Positions 15,966 to 25,475 of a stretch of 38,642 nt of DNA are shown here, in pieces (positions within the stretch are counted from its first letter, which is position 1; the number at the start of each line of letters is the position of its first letter). A program made the position numbers and the translations under genes. The notes under the pieces were generated by a model. That model had not been told where the DNA came from and made no database searches. It saw only the letters and a list, made by a program, of their open reading frames with translations. Origin of the DNA: Verrucomicrobium sp. BvORR106 (GTDB lineage Bacteria > Verrucomicrobiota > Verrucomicrobiia > Verrucomicrobiales > Verrucomicrobiaceae); contig NZ_BATR01000147.1 of NCBI RefSeq assembly GCF_000739655.1, positions 1-38,642 on the forward strand, given 5' to 3'.

Positions 15966-17105
15966 TCAACGCAGTTTGAGGGTCGCCAGGCCCACAAGGG
16001 CCAAAATTAACGACAGCATCCAAAAACGTACCACAACCTGGCTCTCCTGCCATCCCCCGAGTTCAAAATGGTGATGAATGGGAGCCATGCGGAAAATGCG
16101 GACCTTGCGCAGCTTGAAGCTGGCCACCTGGAGCATCACGGAACCCGCCTCCATGACGAAGACGCCGCCCACGATGAGGAGGATCAGTTCCTGCTTGCAA
16201 CCAATCGCCAGCGTGGGGATCGCCCCGCCCAGGGCCAGGGAACCGGTGTCCCCCATGAACATGCGCGCTGGCTGGCAGTTGAACCACAGGAATCCAAAAC
16301 ACGCCCCCACCAGGGCCATGGCCACGATGGTGAGCTCATCCGCCAGGTGAAAGTACGGGATGAGCAAGAACTTGGCGAAGTTCACATTGCTGGCCAGGTA
16401 GCAAAATCCGGCATAGGCCAGCCCCGTGCTGATGGAGCACCCCGTCGCCAGGCCATCCAGACCATCCGTGAGGTTCACCGCATTGGAGAAGCCCACGATC
16501 ATCAGCGAGAAGAAGATCACCGCAAAGAAGCCCATGTCCAGGATGAGCGGCTCCTTGAAGAACGGGATGTAGAGGCTGCGATACGTCACCACCTGGTTGT
16601 CATACGTCACTCCGCCCGGCAGTCCGTAGGCAAAGATCCACGAGACCGTGATGGCCACGGCAAACTGCCAGACCAGCTTGGTCTTCGCGCTCACGCCCTT
16701 GGAGTTTTTCCGCGCGACTTTCTCATAGTCATCCCAGAAGCCCAGCAGACCAAGCGCCAGCGTGGTGCCCAGCACCATCCACACGATCGGATTCCCCCAG
16801 TCCGTCCAGAGCAGGACAGAGAGGGTGAAGGTGGCGAGGATCATGACCCCGCCCATCGTCGGCGTGCCCGCCTTCTTCCCATGCAGGTCAAAGAGCTTCT
16901 GCACCTCTTCCTTGGAGCGAATCGGCTGCCCGACCTTCAGCGAGATGAGCTTGCGGATGACCCGTTCCCCAAACAGGAGGGACAACAGAAACGCCGTGAG
17001 ACAAGCCCCGCCGGCGCGGAAGGTGTGATAGTGCAGGAGGTTGAGCAGGGAGGAGAGCAGAGTGTCTCCAACGGAGTTCCGAAATTCAGCGAGCCAGTGT
17101 ATCAT
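15966..17105 (-). CDS. mraY: MraY, phospho-MurNAc-pentapeptide translocase
   Basis: A 379-aa membrane enzyme that transfers phospho-MurNAc-pentapeptide to undecaprenyl phosphate, giving lipid I. It shows GTPTMGGVMILATF, LGFWDDYEKVARKNSKG with the Mg-binding aspartates, NAVNLTDGLDGLATG, FMGDTGSLALGG and RMAPIHHHFELGGW. About ten membrane helices are visible; length is slightly longer than the E. coli enzyme. Its start overlaps the murF stop by the ATGA arrangement. Confidence 0.96.
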   Translation of the reverse strand: MIHWLAEFRNSVGDTLLSSLLNLLHYHTFRAGGACLTAFLLSLLFGERVIRKLISLKVGQPIRSKEEVQKLFDLHGKKAGTPTMGGVMILATFTLSVLLWTDWGNPIVWMVLGTTLALGLLGFWDDYEKVARKNSKGVSAKTKLVWQFAVAITVSWIFAYGLPGGVTYDNQVVTYRSLYIPFFKEPLILDMGFFAVIFFSLMIVGFSNAVNLTDGLDGLATGCSISTGLAYAGFCYLASNVNFAKFLLIPYFHLADELTIVAMALVGACFGFLWFNCQPARMFMGDTGSLALGGAIPTLAIGCKQELILLIVGGVFVMEAGSVMLQVASFKLRKVRIFRMAPIHHHFELGGWQESQVVVRFWMLSLILALVGLATLKLR

Positions 17106-18484
17106 GATGCCGGGTTGTCGAGATGTGTGAGCACTTGCTCCATGCCAGCAGAACGGCTTCCTTTCAACAAAACCGCATCACCTTCGTGCAACCATTCGGT
17201 GAGGCAGGCAGCGACGGCGGCATGAGATGAGAAATTTCTATAGTCTCCCGATCCACCCGAGGCTCCAGCCTGAGAGGTGATCAGGGCAGCTTCTTCACCG
17301 ACACTAAAGACGGCATCCAAGCCCAGCTCAGCAGCATACCCACCCACCTCCCGGTGACTGGATTCCGCATGCGGTCCCAGCTCCCCCATCCGACCCAGCA
17401 CGGCCACGCGACGCCCGGGAATCTTCAACCCCGCCAGCGTCTTCAGCCCCGCCCGCATGGAGTCCGGGTTCGCATTGTAGGAATCATCCAGCACGGTGAC
17501 CCCGCGCCAGGTTTTCACCTGCACACGCCCTTTGGTCAACTGCACCTCGCCCAGAGCCGCCGCGATATCCTGCGGCACCACGCCAAAGTGCCAACCCACG
17601 GCGGCTGCCAGAGCGGCATTGCCCACCATGTGTTCCCCGGGCACCGGCAGATGAACATCCACCACCACACGCCCGTCAAAGTTCAGGCTAAAGAAAGAGC
17701 CGCGGGCTCCGCTCTCCGTGAGCGTGGCCACCACATCCCCTTCGCCCACCCCAGCCAGGACGACCCGTGCATGACTTCGGGCGGCGATGGAGGAAGAAAA
17801 GTCGTCGTTGGCATTAAGCACCACCACCCCACCGTGCGGCACGGCCTCAGCCAGCGTGCCTTTCTCCTGGGCAATCCCTTCACGAGAGCCCATGTACTCA
17901 ATGTGAGCCACGCCGATGTTCGTGATGATGGCCGCATCCGGACGGGCGATCCCCGCGAGCACGGCAATCTCCCCGTGATGGTTCATGCCCATCTCCAGCA
18001 CCGCACACGTGTCCCCCTCCTCCATGCGGAGGATGGTCAGCGGCAGACCGATGTGGTTGTTAAAATTTCCCAGCGTGGCACACACCTGGTACTTCTTCCG
18101 CAACACCGCAGCGACAAGGTCCTTCGTGGACGTCTTGCCATTGCTGCCCGTGATGCCGATCACCAACGGGTTCAGGAGTTCGCGGTAAGCACGCGCCAGC
18201 TGCTGCAGCGCCAGCAGCGTGTCCGTCACCTGGATGACGGCACAGCCCAGCGCCTCCACATTCTCCGGCAGCCGGCTGACGATGACTGCCGCCGCACCGG
18301 CCTGGGCCACCTGCGGGACAAAGTCATGCGCATCAAACTTCTCCCCCACCAGGGCCACAAAGAGCTCTCCCGGCTGGATCTTCCGGGAGTCCGTATTGAC
18401 GCTGGTGCAGGTCGCAGCGGGATCACCGTGAACGAGGCGACCGCCGCTGTACGAGGCAATGGTTTCAAGAGTCAACGCCTTCAC
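17102..18484 (-). CDS. murF: MurF, UDP-MurNAc-tripeptide:D-Ala-D-Ala ligase
   Basis: A 460-aa Mur ligase that attaches D-Ala-D-Ala to complete the pentapeptide precursor. The ATP loop is VIGITGSNGKTSTKD at residues 108-122, followed by NFNNHIGLPLT, EMGMNHHGEIAVLA, NIGVAHIEYMGS and DSYNANPDSM, all standard for MurF. Overlaps by 4 bp with murE upstream and mraY downstream suggest coupled translation in a single operon. Confidence 0.96.
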   Translation of the reverse strand: MKALTLETIASYSGGRLVHGDPAATCTSVNTDSRKIQPGELFVALVGEKFDAHDFVPQVAQAGAAAVIVSRLPENVEALGCAVIQVTDTLLALQQLARAYRELLNPLVIGITGSNGKTSTKDLVAAVLRKKYQVCATLGNFNNHIGLPLTILRMEEGDTCAVLEMGMNHHGEIAVLAGIARPDAAIITNIGVAHIEYMGSREGIAQEKGTLAEAVPHGGVVVLNANDDFSSSIAARSHARVVLAGVGEGDVVATLTESGARGSFFSLNFDGRVVVDVHLPVPGEHMVGNAALAAAVGWHFGVVPQDIAAALGEVQLTKGRVQVKTWRGVTVLDDSYNANPDSMRAGLKTLAGLKIPGRRVAVLGRMGELGPHAESSHREVGGYAAELGLDAVFSVGEEAALITSQAGASGGSGDYRNFSSHAAVAACLTEWLHEGDAVLLKGSRSAGMEQVLTHLDNPAS

Positions 18485-20004
18485 TGACGTTCATCCCTCC
18501 TTTGGCGTGCCTCCAGCCGCTTTTCACCCTTGATACGGATCTCGATGTCCACCAGCTGGCGGGCCACGCGGCGATCATCGAAGGGATGCTTCACCCCATT
18601 GACGTCCTGATAGGGCTCATGCCCCTTGCCAGCGATGACCACGATGTCCCCTTCCCTCGCCCCCTTGATGGCGGTGTGAATGGCCTCCCTGCGGTCAGCA
18701 ATGAGGGCATGACTGGAGCGGGTGAACCCCTTGCGGGCATCCTCCATGATCACCTGCGGATCTTCCATGCGCGGGTTGTCGCTGGTGAGGATGCTGATGT
18801 CGCTGTTCTCCTCTACCGCACGCGCCATGAGCGGCCGCTTCAGACGGTCGCGATCGCCACCACAGCCAAAGACGGTGATGATCCGCTCCGGGCGCAGGGC
18901 CCGCGCGGTGGACAGCGCATTGACCAGACCATCCGGCGTGTGGGCATAGTCCACAAAGACGTGGAAGGCATGATTATCCGGCGTCACGCGCTCCATCCGC
19001 CCCGGGATCTGCGGTGAGGACTGCATGGCCTTCACCGTATCGCGCAAGTTACAGCCCATGCCGTGGGCCGCGGCCAGAGCTGCCAGTGAATTGTACACAT
19101 TGAACTGGCCGATCTGCGGGATGCGCACCAGCAGAGAGCGTCCCTTGTGCTCCAGCTCGAAGCTGGTGCCCGTGAGATCATAGCGCGGGTTCACCGCGCG
19201 GTAGTCCGCCGCCACACCCAGACCGTAGGTGACCAGGCCGGGATGCTCCTTGTGGGCATCCACCAGACGGCGTCCCCAGATGTCGTCCACGTTGATGACG
19301 AGCTTGCCACCGCGGGAAGCCGCCGTGGAGGAGAAGAGCTTCGACTTCGCCTTGAAGTACTCTTCCATCGTCCCGTGATAGTCCAGGTGGTCCTGGCTCA
19401 GGTTCGTGAAGACCGCTGCCGCAAAGGGCACGCCGTGGGTGCGATGCTGATCAATGGCGTGCGAGGAAACTTCCATCGCCACCGCCACGCAGCCGTGATC
19501 GCGCATTTCGGAAAGCAGACCCTGCAGTTCCAGGGACTCCGGCGTGGTATGAGTGGCCGGTTTCAACTCCCCACCCACGTCATACACCACCGTGCCCAGC
19601 AGGCCGCAGCGACGATGCGCATGGTTCAGCAAATGGTGCAGCAGGAAGGCCGTGGTGGTCTTCCCGTTGGTGCCCGTCACACCGGCCACCGCCATGTTCC
19701 GCGCAGGGTGCCCCTTGGAGGCAGCAGCCATGGCCGCCAGAGCCACGCGGGCGTTCTTCACATGCAGCCAGGTCACACTGGAGTCTTCCGGCGGCGCGGT
19801 CTCGGCCACAATGGCCACCGCCCCATCGGCCAGCGCCTTGGGAATGAAGTCGTGTCCGTCCGACTTCACACCCCGCAGGGCAAAGAACACAAAGCCAGGC
19901 TTCACCAGGCGGGAGTCATAGGCCAGGCCCGCCACTTCCACGTCCAGGCCACCACTGATGACCGGTTTATCCAAACCTTCGATAAGATCGCGCAAAATGG
20001 TCAT
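18481..20004 (-). CDS. murE: MurE, UDP-MurNAc-L-Ala-D-Glu:meso-diaminopimelate ligase
   Basis: A 507-aa Mur ligase. The ATP loop VTGTNGKTTT spans residues 109-118; TTPESLELQ, EVSSHAIDQHR, FTNLSQDHLDYHG and DYAHTPDGL follow. The DNPR motif at residues 409-412 is the signature of enzymes that add meso-diaminopimelate rather than lysine, so the organism should have DAP-type peptidoglycan. It overlaps ftsI and murF by 4 bp each. Confidence 0.96.
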   Translation of the reverse strand: MTILRDLIEGLDKPVISGGLDVEVAGLAYDSRLVKPGFVFFALRGVKSDGHDFIPKALADGAVAIVAETAPPEDSSVTWLHVKNARVALAAMAAASKGHPARNMAVAGVTGTNGKTTTAFLLHHLLNHAHRRCGLLGTVVYDVGGELKPATHTTPESLELQGLLSEMRDHGCVAVAMEVSSHAIDQHRTHGVPFAAAVFTNLSQDHLDYHGTMEEYFKAKSKLFSSTAASRGGKLVINVDDIWGRRLVDAHKEHPGLVTYGLGVAADYRAVNPRYDLTGTSFELEHKGRSLLVRIPQIGQFNVYNSLAALAAAHGMGCNLRDTVKAMQSSPQIPGRMERVTPDNHAFHVFVDYAHTPDGLVNALSTARALRPERIITVFGCGGDRDRLKRPLMARAVEENSDISILTSDNPRMEDPQVIMEDARKGFTRSSHALIADRREAIHTAIKGAREGDIVVIAGKGHEPYQDVNGVKHPFDDRRVARQLVDIEIRIKGEKRLEARQRRDERQ

Positions 20005-21926
20005 TGGGCACCTCCGTTGCTCAGCGGGGAAATCTCCCGCTGGACGGCATGAGCCACCGCCATGGTATGAAGACTTTGTTTCATGAGTTGAGAAAAGATG
20101 GGGGCGGCCAGCTTGCCGCCGTAGAGTTCTTCCGGAGCGCCGTGGGGATCATCCACCACAATGATGGCGCATAGCTCGGGCTTCTCTGCGGGAGCAAACC
20201 CGGCGAAGGACACGCAGTAGTGTCCGTCTTCATAGCCCCGGCCGTCATCACGGCGGCGCTGGGAGGTGCCGGTCTTCCCGGCCACGATGATGTCCTCGAT
20301 GCCCGCCTGCTTGCCGGTGCCTTTCTGCCCCTGCACCACCTCGATCATCGCCTGGCGCATCTGCTCAGCCGTGCGCGGTGAGCACACCTGCCGCACCACT
20401 TCCGGCTTGAGCTGGCGGATGATGTTGCCCTTCTCATCTTTCACTTCCTTGATGAGCTGGGGTTTCATGAGATTACCTCCATTGGCGATCACGCCCACGG
20501 CCATCGTCATCTGCAGCGGCGTCACCGTGACGGCGTGCCCCATCGCCATGCGGGAGAAGGTGAGGCCGTCCCAGGCCTTGCGCGGCCACACGGTCCCCGT
20601 GATCTCGCCCGTCAGCTCAATGCCGGTGCGCTGGCCGAAGCCGAAGTTCTTCACGTACTCGAGGTACTTGTCATCCCCCACCCGGAGGGCCAGTAGGTAG
20701 GCCGCGCGGTTGCTGCTCTGGGCAAAGGCGTTCAGCACGGTCACCGGACCGTTCACGTGATCTTTGATGCGCTGGGAGGCAAAGACCTTGAGGCTGGGAT
20801 CCACGTTGATGGTCTCTCCCAGTCCGGTCACCTTGCGGTCCAGAGCACCCGTGTAAGCCACGACTTTGAACACCGAGCCCGGCTCGTACTGGGCACTCAC
20901 GGCCGGATTGGCAATGATCCCCTTCATCGTCTCCCGGTCGATGTGGGGACGACTGGCCATCGCCAGCACCGCACCCGTTTTGGGATCGATCAACACGGAA
21001 GTGATGCGCTTGGGCTTGTACTGGACGAACGCCTGCTCCAGCACCTGCTCCATCGTATCCTGCAGGTTCATGTCGATGGTGAGCGTCACCTCATGCCCAT
21101 GCCGGGGCTCCTCGCCCTCACCGCGGAAGGAGGTGATCTCACGCCCCTTGCGATCTTTTTCAATCCACTGGAAGCCATCGGAGCCTGAGAGCTCGGTGTT
21201 GAGCACCGCTTCCACGCCTTCACGGCCGATCTGGATGTGCTTCTCGCGCTTGCGCCCTCCTGGAGTCTCCTCCTCCAGCACGGTCTTCTCATTCACATAG
21301 CCCAGCACGTGCGTCAGGCGTTCATCCGCCGGGTAGAAGCGGCGCACGCTGGAGCGCAGGCTGATCGCGAAGATGTTCCCCTCCTTGAGCCGAGCCTTCC
21401 AGATGTCGGCCGTCTCCGTGGGCAGCCCTTTGATCAGAGGAAACTCGATGCGCTTCTCATCAGCCATCTGCAGCGCCAGATCCGCTGGGACCGGCACCCC
21501 AGTCTCATTCAGCACGGCAGTGACCACGGCCGTGGCGTGCTCCCGGTACTGGGAGATCACGTCCTCCGGCTTCATGCCATTCACCACCTCAGAGAGCGGG
21601 CGTTTCTGAATGCGTGCCAGCCGGGTGCGCACGTCATTGAGATCCCGCAGGTGCTGCGTGTTTACCCAGACCTCATGCACCAGCTTGTCATGCGCCAGCA
21701 GCTCGCCGTTGCTGTCACGGATGACCCCGCGCATGGCGGGCAGCACCACGCGCTGCTTCAGCATGCCATCACCCCGGCGGGCCCAAACGTCATGATCCAC
21801 CGCCTGCAGCCCGTAGAGCCGGAACGCCACCCCGCCGAAGGCAGCCAGCAGCAGCGCCAGCATCACCGCGATACGGTGGGGCACCCATCTGTTCAGGTCG
21901 GGAGTTGGGGAGTCAGGAGCGTTCAT
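20001..21926 (-). CDS. ftsI: FtsI-type penicillin-binding protein (septal transpeptidase)
   Basis: A 641-aa class B penicillin-binding protein. One N-terminal membrane anchor (about residues 17-40) precedes the pedestal domain with RGVIRDSNGELLA and GREGVEAVLN. The transpeptidase motifs are complete: SVFK with catalytic Ser351, SSN at 404-406, and KTGT at 551-554. It crosslinks septal peptidoglycan with FtsW. No PASTA domains are present. Position between ftsL and murE is the usual one for ftsI. Confidence 0.95.
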   Translation of the reverse strand: MNAPDSPTPDLNRWVPHRIAVMLALLLAAFGGVAFRLYGLQAVDHDVWARRGDGMLKQRVVLPAMRGVIRDSNGELLAHDKLVHEVWVNTQHLRDLNDVRTRLARIQKRPLSEVVNGMKPEDVISQYREHATAVVTAVLNETGVPVPADLALQMADEKRIEFPLIKGLPTETADIWKARLKEGNIFAISLRSSVRRFYPADERLTHVLGYVNEKTVLEEETPGGRKREKHIQIGREGVEAVLNTELSGSDGFQWIEKDRKGREITSFRGEGEEPRHGHEVTLTIDMNLQDTMEQVLEQAFVQYKPKRITSVLIDPKTGAVLAMASRPHIDRETMKGIIANPAVSAQYEPGSVFKVVAYTGALDRKVTGLGETINVDPSLKVFASQRIKDHVNGPVTVLNAFAQSSNRAAYLLALRVGDDKYLEYVKNFGFGQRTGIELTGEITGTVWPRKAWDGLTFSRMAMGHAVTVTPLQMTMAVGVIANGGNLMKPQLIKEVKDEKGNIIRQLKPEVVRQVCSPRTAEQMRQAMIEVVQGQKGTGKQAGIEDIIVAGKTGTSQRRRDDGRGYEDGHYCVSFAGFAPAEKPELCAIIVVDDPHGAPEELYGGKLAAPIFSQLMKQSLHTMAVAHAVQREISPLSNGGAQ

Positions 21927-22351
21927 CGGCGCGAAGGCTTGCCCGTGGAGGGCGTGGATTCTGAGTCGGCGGTGGCAGGAGAAGGAGTGACGGGTTCAGC
22001 AACAGGGACGGCCGCGGGGACGTGGTCCGGCGCAGGGGGAACCTTGATGATGCTCTCGGGCTGGATGTTTTTCAACCTGGAGCGCTGACTTGTGAGACGA
22101 TCCGTGAGGTTTTTCCGCGAAAGCGCCTCTCCCACCTTCATGTCCAGGGTGCGAATCTCCTGCTCCAGCGCGGAGATTTCCCGCTCCACCAGTTCCTGCT
22201 GACGACCGATCGCGTAGGTGCGGTTCTTCGTAAAAATGTGCAGCAACGCCGCAGCACCCACGGAAATGGCGATCACCACGAGGAGGAAAGCCACCCCGGA
22301 ACGCCGTGGTGTGGCGCGGTTTCGGGGGAGGCTGAGCTCGGGTTCTTTCAT
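21923..22351 (-). CDS. ftsL: FtsL-like bitopic division protein with a Pro-rich tail
   Basis: A 142-aa protein between rsmH and ftsI, overlapping each by 4 bp, exactly where ftsL lies in other dcw clusters. It has a basic cytoplasmic tail, one membrane helix (GVAFLLVVIAISVGAAALL, 19-37) and a coiled coil (RQQELVEREISALEQEIRTL and following, about 50-95). The last 40 residues form an Ala/Pro/Ser/Thr-rich tail not typical of FtsL. Sequence similarity to known FtsL is weak, as usual for this protein, so the call rests on size, topology and position. Confidence 0.78.
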   Translation of the reverse strand: MKEPELSLPRNRATPRRSGVAFLLVVIAISVGAAALLHIFTKNRTYAIGRQQELVEREISALEQEIRTLDMKVGEALSRKNLTDRLTSQRSRLKNIQPESIIKVPPAPDHVPAAVPVAEPVTPSPATADSESTPSTGKPSRR

Positions 22352-23343
22352 TGGAGCAGTTTCTCTGCGGTGCGGAGTTTGGCGCTGCGGGAACGGGGAT
22401 TGCGTTTGACCTCCTCCTCCGTGGCCTCCTGCGGCTTACGGTGCAGCAGCCTCAGGCAATGCTCCGGATTGCGGCGGGGCTCCGGCCACTCCGGGCGGTC
22501 CAGCCACTCCGTGGAGAGCCGGTTGAAGGCCTGCTTCACCATGCGGTCCTCCAGCGAGTGAAAGGAAATAACTGCCAGCCTCCCTCCCGGCTTCAGCCAG
22601 GTGGGTGCGGCGTGCAGGAAGTCCGCCAGGGCGGCCAGTTCGTCATTCACCGCGATGCGCAGCCCCTGAAACGTGAGCGTGGCCGGGTGGGTCTTCCCCC
22701 GGCGGGGAATCACACTGGCAATCGCCTCTGCCAGATCTGAGGTGGTGGTGAAGGGCTTCTGCTCACGGCGCTGCACCAGAGCCCGCACAATGCGGCGCGA
22801 CTGGCGCTCCTCCCCATACTCCCACAGGATGCGCTCCAGCTCCGCCGGCTCATCCTCGTTCACCAGGTCCGCCGCCGTACGACCGCCGCCGGCATTCATC
22901 CTCATGTCCAGCGGCCCCTCATGCATGAAGGAGAAGCCACGGGCGGGCACATTCAGCTGGTACGAGGAAACGCCCAAGTCCACCAGCAGACCGTCCAGAG
23001 CCGTGATGCCCAGCGCCTGAAGCACCGCGGGAAATTCGCGAAAGTTGGACTGCACACTCCGGAACTGGCCCGTGGCAGCGTAAGCCTTGAGCCGCTCCCC
23101 GGCATGGTTCAGCGCGTCCGTGTCCTGATCGAGCCCGATCACCTCCGCCCCGGCCTGGAGCAGCAGCGAGGTATGTCCCCCGCCTCCCAGGGTGCCATCC
23201 AGGATGACCTTGCCAGAAGCTGGGGCGAGAGCCGCCACCACTTCTGCCGGGAGCACCGGCAGATGGTAACCCGTGCCTCCGCCTGCGTCTGCTCCGGTGG
23301 CGGAGATATCGGCGGTGGGAGAAGAGCTGGGCTGGGCGGTCAT
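22348..23343 (-). CDS. rsmH: RsmH, 16S rRNA (cytosine-1402-N4) methyltransferase
   Basis: A 331-aa SAM-dependent methyltransferase (formerly MraW) acting on C1402 of 16S rRNA. The landmarks are YHLPVLPAEVVAAL, the SAM loop LDGTLGGGGHTSLLLQ, DGLLVDLGVSSYQLN, RGFSFMHEGPLDMRMN, and the C-terminal AVISFHSLEDRMVKQAF. It carries about 25 extra Ser/Ala/Gly-rich residues at the N-terminus. It is the first gene of the cluster in this orientation; mraZ, often its upstream neighbour, is absent from the window. Confidence 0.95.
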   Translation of the reverse strand: MTAQPSSSPTADISATGADAGGGTGYHLPVLPAEVVAALAPASGKVILDGTLGGGGHTSLLLQAGAEVIGLDQDTDALNHAGERLKAYAATGQFRSVQSNFREFPAVLQALGITALDGLLVDLGVSSYQLNVPARGFSFMHEGPLDMRMNAGGGRTAADLVNEDEPAELERILWEYGEERQSRRIVRALVQRREQKPFTTTSDLAEAIASVIPRRGKTHPATLTFQGLRIAVNDELAALADFLHAAPTWLKPGGRLAVISFHSLEDRMVKQAFNRLSTEWLDRPEWPEPRRNPEHCLRLLHRKPQEATEEEVKRNPRSRSAKLRTAEKLLQ

Positions 23344-23398
23344 TGAAACGTCAGTTGGGAGCCAAATGGCGAAAAAAGCCCCGTCGCTTAACGTCTCT

Positions 23399-23427
23399 TA
23401 GATATCAGGACTTGGCCGATTTGGCAA
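23399..23427 (-). promoter_or_regulatory. Possible promoter of the dcw operon
   Basis: On the minus strand TTGCCA (23427-23422) and TATCTA (23404-23399) are separated by 17 bp, about 55 bp ahead of rsmH. The -10 box matches the consensus weakly, so this is tentative. Confidence 0.3.
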
Positions 23428-23512
23428 TGACGGATAATGCCCCTTCTTGACCGGATTTCGACCCGGAAATGCAGGAACTTTTTCAATCCACCCCGAAGGC
23501 ACCGATACCGGC

Positions 23513-24040
23513 TCAGAATCCGGGCAGCGGATCCACCTTGGGCCGATCCGGTGACGTCGATGGTGACTCAGCCCTCTGGACGTAGGAGGAGCGATTCTCC
23601 GTCAGCCACTCCCGGCTCATGATCCGAAGCTCGGTCACATTCAGCCCGGGCTTGGAACCAGGGATCTCCGTCAGCACGGCCAGCCGGGTGCGGTCACCAG
23701 AGATCCGGCATTCGCCCAGGCTCAGCTTCAGGCTTCCGCTCCACGGCCCTTCCCCGGCATTGGCGGACACGAGGGATTCCACTTCGTTGGCCAGCATCTT
23801 CACCTTGCGGTAGCTGATCAGCCACGCCTTGCTCTCCCGATACTCGACGATGATGGTCACCCCGGACTTGCTGAAGACCAGCGTCTCGGGATCGCTCGCT
23901 GCCAGCACGGCCGACCGGCGCTCGATCACCGGACCGTAGCGCTCCATGCACTGTTCCACCGTCTCCCCCAGTCTCGCCTCGGCGACCGTGGCGAAGGAGG
24001 TGGTGGCAAGGAGCAGCAGGGCGCTGAGCTTTAGGTTCAT
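23513..24040 (-). CDS. Exported hypothetical protein
   Basis: About 175 aa from the ATG at 24040 (MNLKLSALLLLATTSFATVAEA gives a clean signal peptide; the ATG at 24049 adds three residues). The mature part begins RLGETVEQCMERYGPVIERR, then VFSKSGVTIIVEYRESKAWLI and VKMLANEVESLVSANAGEG. The opening GETVEQC-x-x-RYG is a pattern I have seen in small secreted proteins of this phylum, but I cannot name a family. It lies 169 bp upstream of rsmH on the same strand and is divergent from sufS; operon membership with dcw is unlikely given the gap. Confidence 0.7.
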   Translation of the reverse strand: MNLKLSALLLLATTSFATVAEARLGETVEQCMERYGPVIERRSAVLAASDPETLVFSKSGVTIIVEYRESKAWLISYRKVKMLANEVESLVSANAGEGPWSGSLKLSLGECRISGDRTRLAVLTEIPGSKPGLNVTELRIMSREWLTENRSSYVQRAESPSTSPDRPKVDPLPGF

Positions 24041-24194
24041 CGTGAACATCCGTAAGTGAAACGCCCCCGGTCTGTCAAGGTTGCGCAACCGGGCAATATC
24101 GTTTCCCCACCTGCCCCTGCCCAGCAGAGTACAGATGGTGCTTTTTCCCGCGTTCCGTCTTGTGTCTTGTGTCTTCTGGTCTTTGTGTCTCGCC

Positions 24195-25424
24195 ATGACA
24201 TCAGACAGCGTCAACTGGGCGGCCGTGCGGGCCGATTTCCCCATCCTGCACCAGGAGGTGCGGGGGAATCCGCTCATCTATTTCGACAGTGCCGCCAGCT
24301 CCCAGAAACCGCGGCAGGTCATCGACGCCTTGAGCCGCTATTATGAGCACGACAACGCGAACGTGCATCGCGGGCTCCATGAGCTGAGCTCCCGGGCCAC
24401 CGACGCCTTTGAAGCTGCGCGCAACAAGGTCGCCAAGTTCCTGAATGCCGCCAGCGCAGACGAGATCATCTTTACCCGCGGCACTACGGAGGGCATCAAC
24501 CTCGTGGCCCAGGCCTATGGCACCCGCTACGTGAAGGAGGGTGACGTGGTCCTGCTCACGGAGATGGAGCACCACAGCAACCTCGTGCCCTGGCAACTGC
24601 TGGCCGAGCGCACCGGAGCCACCCTGCGCTTTGTCCCCGTGCTGGAAGACGGCACCCTGGACCTGAGCAAGCTGCCCGAGCTGCTCACCCCCGAGGTGAA
24701 GATCTTCTCCTTCACCCATATCTCAAACTCGCTCGGAACCGTCAATCCCGTGGCAGACCTCTGCCGTGCCGCCCGTGCGGTGGGAGCCATCTCGGTGGTG
24801 GACGCCGCCCAGAGCGCCGGCCACTTGCCCGTGGATGTGCAGGCCCTCGGATGCGACTTCCTCGCCCTCTCCGGACACAAGATGTGCGCCCCCACCGGCA
24901 TTGGTGCCCTGTACGGTCGTGCCGAAGTCTTGGAAAAGACCCCTCCCTACCACGGCGGCGGGGAAATGATCGTCAGCGTGTCCTTGCAGAAGGCCACCTA
25001 CAAAGAAGCCCCCCACCGGTTTGAAGCAGGCACGCCCAACATCGCGGGCGCCGTCGGTCTTGGGGCCGCCGTGGACTATCTGGAAAACATCGGCCGCCAG
25101 AACATCGCGGCGCACGATGGCGAACTCGTCCGCTATGCCCAGCAGCGCATGGAAGCCGATGTGCCCGGCATCCGTATCATCGGACCGCGTGAACGCAGCG
25201 GGCTCGTCGGCTTTGTCATGGAGTCCGCGCATCCTCACGATCTCACGACCTATGCCGACCGCTACGGCCTCGCCCTTCGCGGTGGGCATCACTGCAACCA
25301 GCCCCTCATGAAGAAGTTCAAGCTGCCCGGCACCTCCCGCGCCAGCTTCTACTTCTACAACACCAAGGAGGAGATCGATCGCATGATCACCATCCTCCAG
25401 GAGGCCGCCCGATTCTTCAGTTGA
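24195..25424 (+). CDS. sufS: SufS-type cysteine desulfurase
   Basis: A 409-aa PLP enzyme that takes sulfur from cysteine for Fe-S cluster assembly. The group II features are clear: YFDSAASSQKPRQVIDAL, NANVHRG, TRGTTEGINLVA, EMEHHSNLVPW, the PLP lysine in LSGHKMCAPTGIG (Lys229), and the catalytic cysteine in RGGHHCNQP (Cys367). The ATG at 24195 gives the family N-terminus; the frame is open upstream through a low-complexity TTGTGTC-type repeat (about 24157-24190) that is unlikely to be coding. It pairs with sufU 51 bp downstream. Confidence 0.96.
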   Translation: MTSDSVNWAAVRADFPILHQEVRGNPLIYFDSAASSQKPRQVIDALSRYYEHDNANVHRGLHELSSRATDAFEAARNKVAKFLNAASADEIIFTRGTTEGINLVAQAYGTRYVKEGDVVLLTEMEHHSNLVPWQLLAERTGATLRFVPVLEDGTLDLSKLPELLTPEVKIFSFTHISNSLGTVNPVADLCRAARAVGAISVVDAAQSAGHLPVDVQALGCDFLALSGHKMCAPTGIGALYGRAEVLEKTPPYHGGGEMIVSVSLQKATYKEAPHRFEAGTPNIAGAVGLGAAVDYLENIGRQNIAAHDGELVRYAQQRMEADVPGIRIIGPRERSGLVGFVMESAHPHDLTTYADRYGLALRGGHHCNQPLMKKFKLPGTSRASFYFYNTKEEIDRMITILQEAARFFS

Positions 25425-25475
25425 TCGAAGTCGATCCGCGGATTCCTTCTCTCCCTTAGCCTCCCCTTTCCCGCC

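Noticed and set aside
24157-24190. Upstream in-frame extension of sufS
   Set aside because: The extension translates a TTGTGTC-type low-complexity stretch and would place 38 unrelated residues before the normal SufS N-terminus.
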